Shown here piece after piece: positions 56,104 through 64,000 of a stretch of 64,000 nucleotides of DNA (positions are counted from its first letter, which is position 1; every line of letters starts with the position of its first letter). The position numbers and the translations under genes were made by a program. The DNA lies in assembly GCA_004193595.1 (NCBI GenBank), contig RPGQ01000080.1, positions 10,906 to 74,905 on the forward strand, given 5' to 3'. The DNA comes from Desulfobacteraceae bacterium Eth-SRB2. Its GTDB lineage: Bacteria; Desulfobacterota; Desulfobacteria; Desulfobacterales; UBA11574. The notes beneath the pieces are model-generated. The model had not been told where the DNA came from and ran no database searches. It saw only the letters and a list, made by a program, of their open reading frames with translations.

Positions 56104-56290
56104 AAAATGACGGTCTCGTAAAAAGTCCAACTTCTGCGTTGTGCTGCATTTCGCAATCATTCAACGTACGAAAAGTACGCCTCATGATTACAAAATTTGC
56201 GACGCCTTTTTATCCCGCCTATGTTTGGCGGGGGAGTTTGAACTTTTTACGAAACCGTCTAAATCAGACTTTTTACGAGTTCATCAAAAA
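56104..56290. repeat. Foldback repeat family B, copy 3
   Basis: A third copy of the element at 8837-9022 and 15991-16179, starting ATGACGGTCTCGTAAAAAG. It lies between the XRE gene and its terminator. Confidence 0.9.
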
Positions 56291-56315
56291 TAATCAACCG
56301 TAAATCATCGGATAA

Positions 56316-56352
56316 CAAAGGCAGAGTCGTTTGACTCTGCCTTTGTTTTTTT
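56316..56352 (+). terminator. Strong intrinsic terminator
   Basis: CAAAGGCAGAGTC pairs perfectly over 13 bp with GACTCTGCCTTTG around GTTT and is followed by a T run. It probably ends the XRE transcript, which would include repeat B. Confidence 0.9.
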
Positions 56353-56388
56353 ATCATATGTTGAATTTGTCCGCCCGGGGATAAGTAA

Positions 56389-56690
56389 AAAGCCGGGTCC
56401 AGAGGGCCCGGCTTTGCTTATCCCCAGAGAGGATTAAGTTTGCCGGCATTTAACGATTTACGGAGTACTGGAGTATTGGAGTGGTGGAGTAATGGAAGAA
56501 ACCCCTTTTTTCATCGCTCTCAGAAAACAGATCCCTGGAGAAAATCTGAAAATTTAAAGCTCTTTTTTTTAAATCAACACTTCAATACTCCATTACTCCG
56601 GTTGATTTATACGGGCAGAGCCATTGATCTCTGACTCCCGCGATGCGGGACAGGCTTGGCCCTGAGGACCAGGTTTTTTAGAACCCAATA
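56389..56690 (+). repeat. Interspersed repeat family A, copy 3
   Basis: Starts with the hairpin AAGCCGGGTCC/GGGCCCGGCTT and shares GAGTAATGGAAGAAACCCC and CCTGAGGACCAGGTTTTT with copy 1. Confidence 0.85.
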
Positions 56691-56716
56691 AAAAATCGGC
56701 AGGAAGCAGGCCCGGG

Positions 56717-57352
56717 TTAGGGGCCCACTAATAATTCCTGGCCGGGATGGATGACCGCTTTGTCAGATAATTTATTCAAAATCCGTAATTTCTTCACCGT
56801 CAAACCATGCGTTCGACTGATTCTGTAGAGTGTATCACCGGGTCGGACCGTGTAGGAACGTTTTGTTGTGGTTTTTGGGGCAACCTTTGCCGGTTTCAAG
56901 ACTTGTGGTTTTTTTGGCCTGACTTGGGCCATCTTTTTCTGCAAATCATTCAGGCCTTTTGCGACGTGATCCATTCTTAACGTCATGGAAGCTTCCAATC
57001 GGTCAAAACGATCCTTGAACTGTTCGAAAGCTTGGGCCTGTTCCAAAACCGGTGTTGTTTTGTCGTCGATATCTTGAAATCTAACCATCCTTTGTTCAAG
57101 CTCTTTTAACCGGTTTTCAAAGCCTACAACGGTTCCCAATGTCCCTCCCAAAACCAAAATTAACAGGATGATCAAAATTAAAACAAATGCCCCAAACCAT
57201 GAGAAGGGAATTGTTTCAGGAATTTTGAACGCCCTGGAACGGAATTTTGGCTTTTTTTTCTTATCCCATTGCAAATAGTCTTCTTCATAAGAATTATTAT
57301 TTTCCGGTTCTGAATTTACTTGACCCGTAATGTCGGAGTCTTTATGATCCAT
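56717..57352 (-). CDS. Membrane-anchored LysM protein
   Basis: The 211-residue protein has an acidic N-terminus, one membrane helix (about 48-75, WFGAFVLILIILLILVLGG), a coiled-coil-like periplasmic part and a C-terminal LysM domain (about 168-210, YTVRPGDTLYRISRTHGLTVKKLRILNKL). It should bind peptidoglycan while anchored in the inner membrane. Repeat A lies downstream and repeat D upstream. Confidence 0.85.
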   Translation of the reverse strand: MDHKDSDITGQVNSEPENNNSYEEDYLQWDKKKKPKFRSRAFKIPETIPFSWFGAFVLILIILLILVLGGTLGTVVGFENRLKELEQRMVRFQDIDDKTTPVLEQAQAFEQFKDRFDRLEASMTLRMDHVAKGLNDLQKKMAQVRPKKPQVLKPAKVAPKTTTKRSYTVRPGDTLYRISRTHGLTVKKLRILNKLSDKAVIHPGQELLVGP

Positions 57353-57464
57353 AATTACCCTCCAGGAAATTATTTAGCATCTTCTTCTGATATTTCCAAA
57401 ATTAACCGTATCAAATTTTTTCAAAATATAAAGAAGAAACACCTTTATTTGAAAAGGCTAAACC

Positions 57465-57695
57465 AGTTCGCTTGGCCCCGCCTGCCACTGCGAGGCACGA
57501 GCGGTCACAATTGGAATATTGGGATATTGGGATGAAAGCGGAAATAACTCTATTTAAATTGTAAAAAACTTCTTCAAACCCATCATTTTTACCCAGCCTG
57601 CCCCGTAGGTCCGGCAGATCGTACTGGGGTGAAACTTTTTTCTATTTCACCGGGGCCATTATTCCAATTGGGGCGGATAGCCCCTAAGTTCATTG
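57465..57695. repeat. Interspersed repeat family D, copy 6
   Basis: GGCCCCGCCTGCCACTGCGA at the left, ATTGGAATATTGGGATATTGG, and complementary words at right. A separate inverted pair based on CACAGATAAACACAGATT and AATCTGCG lies at about 57718-57805. Confidence 0.7.
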
Positions 57696-57939
57696 CATTG
57701 TATAGAAATTTTCTTTATTGGACACAGATAAACACAGATTGTCAAGATTCTTAAATTAAGAAATAATAATATTATCTGAGCTTATCTGCGAAAATCTGCG
57801 TCCTATTTAACTTGATTTTTAAGTTCAAATTTTGAAATTGTTTTTTTCTGAAAATTTATCTAAACTATATATAAGTAAAATTAAATCTTAAATCGAACAA
57901 AGACGTTTCGAGACAGCGCACGAGAGGGAGAGGCATGCC

Positions 57940-60162
57940 ATGATTGATGAAGAGACCAATAGGATGGCTTCTATTTTTGATGCCATGGACACAGGTGTGT
58001 ATATTATAGATGATGATTACACGATAAAATTTATGAACAAAACCAGTATTGACGATTTTGGAGAAGGGTGTGGAAAGAAGTGTTATCAGGTGATTGCTCA
58101 TCGTGACAAAGTATGCACATGGTGCAGAGCAAAAGAGAAATTTGAGGGAGAAACCCTCCGCTGGGACAACTATTTTCCCCACATCAACAAAGCGTTCGAG
58201 ATCTTTGAATTACCCCTGCGAACCAATGATGGAACCCAATCGCATATGTGCATATACCGTGACATTACAGAGGCAAATGAGCAAACTAAAATGCTTCGCG
58301 CCTCCATAGAAGACTACAGGAAATTATTTGAGCATGTGCGTGTCGGCGTTTACATGAGCAGCAAAGAAGGCAAATTTTTAGAGGTAAATCAAGCTCTTAT
58401 AGATATGTTGGGGTATAAAAACAAAGAGGAATTTTTTAAAATAAATATTGCCGACGATCTTTATCTAAGCCCGGAAGATCGCCGAAAATACCAGGATATC
58501 ATTGAACGAGACGGCCACGTCATTGACTATGAAGTTGATTTGAAGCGCAAGGATGGAAAAGTAATATCGGTGTTGCGTACCGCGCATACACGCTATGATT
58601 CGGAGGGGAATATTGTAGGATATGAAGGGATATGTGTAGATCAAACTCAAAGAAAAGAAATGGAGCAAAAACTTAAGAAAGCATATGATTTTCAAAAAAA
58701 TCTTATTCAGACCTCAATAGACGGGATCGTTGCTAATGATCGTGCAGGAAATATCATTATTTATAATAAGGGCGCTGAAAACATTTTTGGCCATGTTCAG
58801 GAGGAGATTTTTGGGATTCACGTCACCCAGCTATACCCTGCGGGCAAAGCCAGGAAGATAAAGAAAATGATCTACAGAACCGAATACGGCGGCTCCGGCC
58901 GTTTGCTTAATTCTGAAGTGGAAGTTCTCACCAAGGACGGCCAGCAAGTACCCATCCTGCTCTCCGCAGCATTACTCTACGATGAGGGAGAGGAAGTAGC
59001 TACTGTGGGCTACTTCAAAGATATGCGCGATATCAAACGGCTGCAACAAGAAGTCACAAAAGGCTTTTATGATCGCAACCTTATTCAGAGTTCAATCGAT
59101 GCCATTATGGCCTCGGATAAGGATGGGACCGTAATTGTTTTCAATCATAGTGCCGAGAAATTGCTTGGCTATTCTGAGGATGAGGTGAGTATGAAAATGT
59201 CCTTCAATGATTTTTTTCCGACAGCAATAGCCAAATACAGGGAAGAATTATTTTCCAGTGACTACGGGGGAAAAAACAGGCTTTTCCTTTATGAGACATA
59301 TCTTGTTGACAAAACGGGCAACAAGATCCCGGTCCAGCTTTCAGCAACTGTTATGTTTGACCAGGGCGAAGAGGTCGGCACGGTGGCATTTTTTAGGGAT
59401 TTGAGAGAGATCAGAAGAATGGAACAGCAATTTGCCGATCAGGCCAGACTGCTTCATGAGCACAAAATGATTTCTTTGGGCAGACTGTCCGCCAGCGTTG
59501 TCCATGAGCTCAATAATCCTCTTGCGGGCATCCTGAACTATATTCGTCTTATGCTCAAGATTATTAATAGAGGCGCTTTGAAACAAGAAAACATGGACAA
59601 ATTTCAGAGATACCTGACTCTTGTCGAGAGTGAGACCGGCCGCTGCTCCAAGATCGTTTCCAATCTACTTGCTTTCTCACGAAAATCCAAACTCGAATTC
59701 AGAAAGATGAATGTTAATGAACTCTTGGAAAAATGCATTCTGCTCAGCCAGCACAAATTAATGCTTCAGAATATCCAGATTACAACCGATCTTGATCGGG
59801 GAATTCCAGAGGTGTTTGGTGACTTTAATCAAACCCAGCAATGCGTTATCAATCTCATTTTTAATGCCATTGACGCCATGCCTGACGGCGGCACCCTTAC
59901 CCTGGAAAGCTCCTTTAATTCAAAGAAGAGGATGGTGGAAATAAAAGTCGAAGATACCGGATGCGGTATTGCCGAAAAAGACATTCACCAAATTTTCGAT
60001 CCATTTTATTCCACCAAAACAGAGGGGAAAGGGGTCGGTCTGGGACTTTCCATGGTTTACGGTATCATCGACGAGCATAAAGGAACGATCACCGTCAAAA
60101 GCAAGCCGGGGAAATACACCATTTTTACTATTAACCTCCCGGTAGATAAAATGGAAGATTAA
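57940..60162 (+). CDS. Multi-PAS sensor histidine kinase
   Basis: The 740-residue protein carries about four PAS domains (about 8-110, 125-235, 250-370, 385-500; repeats of IIYNKGAENIFGHVQEEIFG type) then HisKA with H-box HELNNPLAGILNYI (His about 522), and HATPase_c with N box NLIFNAIDAMPDGG, G1 VEDTGCGI and G2 GKGVGLGLSMVYG. It has no transmembrane segment, so it senses in the cytoplasm. No response regulator is adjacent. The first PAS contains CTWCRAKEKF, a cysteine pair that could bind metal or heme. A good AGGGAGAGG site lies upstream. Confidence 0.9.
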   Translation: MIDEETNRMASIFDAMDTGVYIIDDDYTIKFMNKTSIDDFGEGCGKKCYQVIAHRDKVCTWCRAKEKFEGETLRWDNYFPHINKAFEIFELPLRTNDGTQSHMCIYRDITEANEQTKMLRASIEDYRKLFEHVRVGVYMSSKEGKFLEVNQALIDMLGYKNKEEFFKINIADDLYLSPEDRRKYQDIIERDGHVIDYEVDLKRKDGKVISVLRTAHTRYDSEGNIVGYEGICVDQTQRKEMEQKLKKAYDFQKNLIQTSIDGIVANDRAGNIIIYNKGAENIFGHVQEEIFGIHVTQLYPAGKARKIKKMIYRTEYGGSGRLLNSEVEVLTKDGQQVPILLSAALLYDEGEEVATVGYFKDMRDIKRLQQEVTKGFYDRNLIQSSIDAIMASDKDGTVIVFNHSAEKLLGYSEDEVSMKMSFNDFFPTAIAKYREELFSSDYGGKNRLFLYETYLVDKTGNKIPVQLSATVMFDQGEEVGTVAFFRDLREIRRMEQQFADQARLLHEHKMISLGRLSASVVHELNNPLAGILNYIRLMLKIINRGALKQENMDKFQRYLTLVESETGRCSKIVSNLLAFSRKSKLEFRKMNVNELLEKCILLSQHKLMLQNIQITTDLDRGIPEVFGDFNQTQQCVINLIFNAIDAMPDGGTLTLESSFNSKKRMVEIKVEDTGCGIAEKDIHQIFDPFYSTKTEGKGVGLGLSMVYGIIDEHKGTITVKSKPGKYTIFTINLPVDKMED

Positions 60163-60279
60163 GCGTCTGGAAAATGCTGAATAGACCGGCTTCTTATTTC
60201 CAGTCGAGTAATAGTTTAACTTCTCGGATATTTATAATAGTTTAATCGTGGGGTGATAAAAATTTCTCATCAAATAGAC

Positions 60280-61191
60280 TTAATTTTTAATCTCGTTTTT
60301 GTTCCGGTTTACAGATGTCAGGTTCAACATCCATTTGCCAAGGAAAGCTTTAAGAATGGAAAGATTAAGATCTAATCGCAAATCCTGTTCCGAGAGGCCA
60401 AGGGCCAGCCCCAGAAACTGAGGAAGGTAAAGGATGGGCATGCCCAGCTCCTCCTTGCACATTCCCGATATTTTTTTCTGATACGCCTCAAGGTTCATCT
60501 GGCACATGGGACATACCGTGACGATGGCATCTGCTCCCCGAGCCGCCTTTAATATGGCGGCTACGAGCTCCAGAGCTACTTCAGGCTTGGTGGTCATGTG
60601 AGCTGCTCCGCAGCATCTGCCCCCCATATTCCAATGATGGATCTTTGCCCCCGTGGCTTTAATAATCAATTCCATAGAGCGGGGTTCCTCAGGATCGTCA
60701 AAAACAGAGTACGGACGAAGGCACTGGCATCCATAATAGGGAGCGATACTAAGATTTATAAATGGCTTTTTCACGCGGGCAAAGATCTTTTCAGGACCCA
60801 CGTCATTTGCTACTACGTCAAGGAAATGCCGAACCCGCACCTGACCATTCAAGTGGAGCTTTTCCTCAGCTAATATGATGTTGATTTTATCAAGAAGCTC
60901 CGGGTCCTTTCGTATCTTTTCCTCAACCTTTTTTAGGTTCAGATAGCACGCGCTGCACGGAACAAGAATTTCCTCGACTCCCCCCATTTTCTCGGCCTTT
61001 GCAAGAACACATGCCGGTAATGCCAGAGAAAGAAGATGGCTTGTAGCCTCGGCAGCACTGGCGCCGCAGCAGGTCCAGTCTTCAATTTCCATCAGTTCTG
61101 CTCCCAGTTCCTGCATAAAGGCCCTGGTGGAGGAGTTGTATTCTAGAGCCGTTCCCTCAAGAGAACATCCTGGATAATATAGGTATTTCAT
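60280..61191 (-). CDS. HdrB-like heterodisulfide-reductase subunit
   Basis: The ATG at 61191 (AAGAGAG upstream; the frame to 61206 has a TTG) gives MKYLYYPGCSLEG. Two CCG domains are seen: DWTCCGAS with PCSACY (about 40-85) and YYGCQCLRP with GGRCCGAAHM and VCPMCQMNLE (about 155-240). HdrB proteins hold the noncubane [4Fe-4S] clusters that reduce disulfides. With HdrC and HdrA upstream on the same strand it forms an hdrA-hdrC-hdrB cluster, presumably moving electrons between the menaquinone or ferredoxin pool and thiols. Confidence 0.85.
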   Translation of the reverse strand: MKYLYYPGCSLEGTALEYNSSTRAFMQELGAELMEIEDWTCCGASAAEATSHLLSLALPACVLAKAEKMGGVEEILVPCSACYLNLKKVEEKIRKDPELLDKINIILAEEKLHLNGQVRVRHFLDVVANDVGPEKIFARVKKPFINLSIAPYYGCQCLRPYSVFDDPEEPRSMELIIKATGAKIHHWNMGGRCCGAAHMTTKPEVALELVAAILKAARGADAIVTVCPMCQMNLEAYQKKISGMCKEELGMPILYLPQFLGLALGLSEQDLRLDLNLSILKAFLGKWMLNLTSVNRNKNEIKN

Positions 61192-61232
61192 ATATACTCT
61201 CTTCAATCTTAAACTGAATAAAACAGAAAAGT

Positions 61233-61345
61233 TTAAAGTGATCTAAAGTTTGAATTGACCTAAAGTTAAGGAGTCGCTACGCTCCGGCTTTTGTACAAAA
61301 TGGCATTATTCCTTACCTTTAGGCACTTTAGATCACTTTAGTCAC
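61233..61345. repeat. Inverted repeat between hdrB and hdrC
   Basis: AAAGTGATCTAAAGTTTG...CTAAAGTTAAGGA at the left is mirrored by TCCTTACCTTTAGGC...CACTTTAGATCACTTTA at the right. The foldback may attenuate the hdrC-hdrB transcript. Confidence 0.7.
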
Positions 61346-61409
61346 TTCACACTTATTAAATAAAATTTTTGTGGCAAAAAGCATAAATTACAATTAAAGA
61401 ACTGATTTT

Positions 61410-62000
61410 CTATTTTTCTTCCTTCTTTTCTAACTCTTCCACCTTACGAAAGATCGCTTTTAACGCACCGTTTCCTTTTGAAGGAATCTCAAAAGAAATC
61501 TTTCCTTTGCCCATGAGTTTCATTCCCAAGGGGGCAAACTGAAGGGGCAGAAATGGGCTTTTCATGGAAATAAAATAAAGTGTCATCAACTCCATCTCCC
61601 GGACCCGGCCATGACGGCATACGCTCTCCATAAAACTTTTGTAAAAACGGATGCTCTTCTTATAGGGCGCCAGATTCTCCTTTGCAGCGATCTGCTTGAG
61701 TGCACTCATTGCCTCGGTAAGCGGAAGACCCCGTGGGCATCGTAGGGTACAATAATAACAGACAGAACATAAAGAGAAGGTTTTGGAATGGAAAATTGTC
61801 TCTTTTTCTCCCCTAAGGACATTGTACCACAACTGACGGGGTGTGAGATCCATGGCAAAGGCATTGGGACAAGAACCCGTACAAGTGCCGCACTGGATGC
61901 AGGTGCTTACCATATCCCGGATGGATGCTAGTGAATCAATGACCGGAGCAGGTGCAGTTTCAGGTTCTTGTTCGCTTTCTAATTTTCCCAAACGGTTCAT
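61410..62000 (-). CDS. HdrC-like ferredoxin subunit
   Basis: The 196-residue protein has two [4Fe-4S] cluster motifs, CIQCGTCTGSCP (about 34-45) and CSVCYYCTLRCP (about 77-88), the hallmark of HdrC. It passes electrons from HdrA flavin to HdrB. The C-terminus is Lys/Glu-rich. It lies 140 bp after hdrA and 218 bp before hdrB, the gap holding an inverted repeat. Confidence 0.9.
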   Translation of the reverse strand: MNRLGKLESEQEPETAPAPVIDSLASIRDMVSTCIQCGTCTGSCPNAFAMDLTPRQLWYNVLRGEKETIFHSKTFSLCSVCYYCTLRCPRGLPLTEAMSALKQIAAKENLAPYKKSIRFYKSFMESVCRHGRVREMELMTLYFISMKSPFLPLQFAPLGMKLMGKGKISFEIPSKGNGALKAIFRKVEELEKKEEK

Positions 62001-62139
62001 GTGCCCACCATTTTTAATTGAAGATTGAAGATTGAAAGTTTTTTATTGAGTATTGTCCATCGAGTATTTCAATTTTAACCCTGTAATTTATTAATAAATT
62101 AAGAAAGACGCAGTAGTTATTTTTATTAAGATTAGCCGT

Positions 62140-64000
62140 TTATTCAAGTGCAAAGTCAATGACATCGAGCATTTGCCGGTCTGAAAACCCAACAAGCACT
62201 GCCGCGCTGTTAGGACAAACCGCAGCGCATGATCCGCACCCCTGACACATAGCGGCATTGACCAGCACCTTTTCCAGGTCGAGATCTAAGATGCGGGCAC
62301 CATAAGGGCAGGCGTCAATACACTGTTCACATAAACTGCAAAGGCTGTGACGGATCTCCGCCACTACTCTCCCCGCCGGCATTTGTTCATAGGAAAGAAT
62401 TCTTAACGCCCGCTGGGACGCAGCTTCGGCAGTGGCTATCGACTCTGTAATATTCCGGGGCGAATGAGTCAGGCCACAGGAAAAAACCCCATCCTTGAGT
62501 GAATCGACCGGTCTCCACTTATATTCAGCTTCCTCAAAAAAACCGTCCTGATCCATGGTTATTCCAAAGGCTTCTGTCAGGTCTTTAGAAAGTGCGGGCA
62601 CAATGCCGGTGGCAAGGACAACAAGATCGGCATCTATCAGGATCTTTTGCCCAATAATCGGTTCAAGGGCAATTACCTGAACAGATCCGTCTGTGACCGT
62701 CACCCGGGGTTTTTCAGCCACATCATACGGGATAAAGATCACACCTGCCTTGCGGGCTTGAGTGTAATAGGTCTCAGTAAAGCCATGGGTCATTATATCC
62801 CTATAAAGAATGTAGACAGCTATTTCGGGGTTTTGCTCCTTTAAATAAAGTGCGTGTTTTAATGCTCCGGCACAGCATATGCGACTGCAATAATTCCTCG
62901 GTTCTTCCCTGGAATCGACACATTGGATCATGACCACAGATCCCAGTATATTCGGTTTGAGGGTTTTATCCCCCAGTTTTTGCTCCAGTTCCTTTTGTGT
63001 GACAATCGCCTTGTCAGTACCGTAACCGTATGATGTGGTAACCGCCTCCGTACCTCCTGTGGCAAGGATTGTCACGCCATGTTCCACAGTTAATGCGTCT
63101 TTTTCTTTGTGCTCTATGGTCGTATAAAAGCGCCCTACCTGACCATAGGACCCGACCACGCTGCTGCAGGTGTGCACCTGGATGAGCGGGTGTCTTTCCA
63201 CCTTGAGAATTGTTTCTTTGAGAAGCGTCTTTGTTGAGTTTCCCTCGATGGTTCGTTGCAACCAGTTAAGATTACCCCCCAACACCTCTTCTTGTTCTAT
63301 CAGATCTACTTGAAAGCCGTGATCTGCTATACCAAGGGCGGATGTCATTCCAGCGATTCCTCCGCCCACTATCAGGGCCTTCTGGATAATCTGCACGCTG
63401 ATCACAGGAGCCGGATTAACCCATTTGAGTCTTCCAAGTCCCATACCCAATGTAGCCAACAGCTCCTTGTTGATATCTGATATTTCATCAGTTGAAGGAG
63501 TTTCGGCTTTAAATCTCGATCCTTGAGCTAAGTGCACTATATCAACCACATCTATAAGAGCAGGATTCAAACCCGCCCGCCGCCCCAGTTCCTTAATTTT
63601 TCGTGCGTAAATATAGGGAAGACAAGCACCAATCAATATCCGGTTTGGTTTATGTTTTTCCACCAGTTCGACAAGATTCTCCCAGCCTGCGACAGTACAG
63701 GTTTGTTCAAGAAAAACGACCAGGTCCACCGCCGGATCCGTCTCAAGGCGCCGAGCAAGTTGTTTGGTGTCTAAAAGTTTGGGAAGCAAATCACCGCAGG
63801 TGCAGACAGCTACCATAATCTTGGGAGGGGCCTGTGAAATCTCGAGCAAAGGCTCATCGGGTATATGATCAGAATTAAGACCGCCCCCGGCGGTATGAAT
63901 AACGCGGGATGCAGATAAGGCAGCAGCTGAAGCCTGGATCACAGATTCATTGATGTCTTTAAGGCCGGAGAAAGAACCTCCCAATAGGATCCCTTCTTGA
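62140..64000 (-). CDS. HdrA-like flavoprotein, apparently tandem HdrA (5' end outside window)
   Basis: The frame is still open at the window edge. Reading from there it shows EGILLGGSFSGLKDINESVI, a segment normally near the C-terminus of an HdrA domain, and then the start of a second HdrA module (VAVCTCGDLL, QTCTVAGWENLV). The FAD/NAD site ALIVGGGIAGMTSALGIADH (about residue 213 from the internal start), and two [4Fe-4S] motifs near the end, CSLCEQCIDACPYGA and CQGCGSCAAVCP, follow. It should bifurcate or shuttle electrons to HdrC/HdrB. The joined modules suggest a tandem HdrA polypeptide. Confidence 0.8.
   Translation of the reverse strand, partial: QEGILLGGSFSGLKDINESVIQASAAALSASRVIHTAGGGLNSDHIPDEPLLEISQAPPKIMVAVCTCGDLLPKLLDTKQLARRLETDPAVDLVVFLEQTCTVAGWENLVELVEKHKPNRILIGACLPYIYARKIKELGRRAGLNPALIDVVDIVHLAQGSRFKAETPSTDEISDINKELLATLGMGLGRLKWVNPAPVISVQIIQKALIVGGGIAGMTSALGIADHGFQVDLIEQEEVLGGNLNWLQRTIEGNSTKTLLKETILKVERHPLIQVHTCSSVVGSYGQVGRFYTTIEHKEKDALTVEHGVTILATGGTEAVTTSYGYGTDKAIVTQKELEQKLGDKTLKPNILGSVVMIQCVDSREEPRNYCSRICCAGALKHALYLKEQNPEIAVYILYRDIMTHGFTETYYTQARKAGVIFIPYDVAEKPRVTVTDGSVQVIALEPIIGQKILIDADLVVLATGIVPALSKDLTEAFGITMDQDGFFEEAEYKWRPVDSLKDGVFSCGLTHSPRNITESIATAEAASQRALRILSYEQMPAGRVVAEIRHSLCSLCEQCIDACPYGARILDLDLEKVLVNAAMCQGCGSCAAVCPNSAAVLVGFSDRQMLDVIDFALE

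Overview
The window looks like a chromosome segment of an anaerobic, probably sulfate-reducing Desulfobacterota (Desulfobacterales-like). This is inferred from gene content: an HdrA/HdrC/HdrB-type electron-transfer cluster at the right edge, many cyclic-di-GMP proteins, CFI-box and DUF1566 surface proteins, c-type heme remnants and abundant small interspersed repeats. No rRNA, tRNA or CRISPR array was seen.

Layout. 1-4.6 kb: surface proteins (a repeat adhesin with a CFI-box C-terminal signal; a DUF1566 lipobox-less secreted protein split by a C9 tract) and a c-di-GMP-I riboswitch with a built-in terminator in front of a 53-residue membrane protein. 4.7-9 kb (minus strand): ribbon-helix-helix protein, PilZ, cNMP/HDOD protein, B12-binding radical SAM protein. 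9.3-24 kb: mostly ordinary genes on the plus strand (dnaK, K+ channel, an AMIN/coiled-coil/cNMP-PilZ cluster, ParA/FlhG-like ATPase, maf, yggS, queH, M48-TPR protease) ending against a minus-strand GAF-GspE ATPase.

24-46 kb is an accessory zone. It holds a decayed IS66 carrying a 221-bp MITE and fused by a 4-nt overlap to a broken DUF4338 (DruA-like) gene; a TetR-cupin unit with palindromic operators; a complete 2646-bp IS with a probable -1 frameshift, which sits inside a small gene that can be reconstructed; a chimeric transposase; a UDG-like protein; ISKra4-type and other transposases; a cysteine-rich CXC protein; a truncated AbiEi-Fic gene behind five iterons spaced exactly 24 bp; and an intact Fic protein.

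46-64 kb returns to cell functions: a PilZ gene broken by an amber codon, a PilZ protein, YIP1 protein, a nuclease-fold protein lacking the catalytic residues, a MltD-like transglycosylase, RecQ, an XRE regulator, a LysM protein, a four-PAS histidine kinase and the Hdr-like cluster (HdrA partial at the window edge).

Five families of foldback or palindromic repeats (called A to E here) punctuate almost every intergenic gap outside operons. Recurring themes are c-di-GMP sensing (riboswitch, four PilZ-type genes, HDOD, GspE-like ATPase) and heavy gene erosion by frameshifts, nonsense codons and mobile elements.
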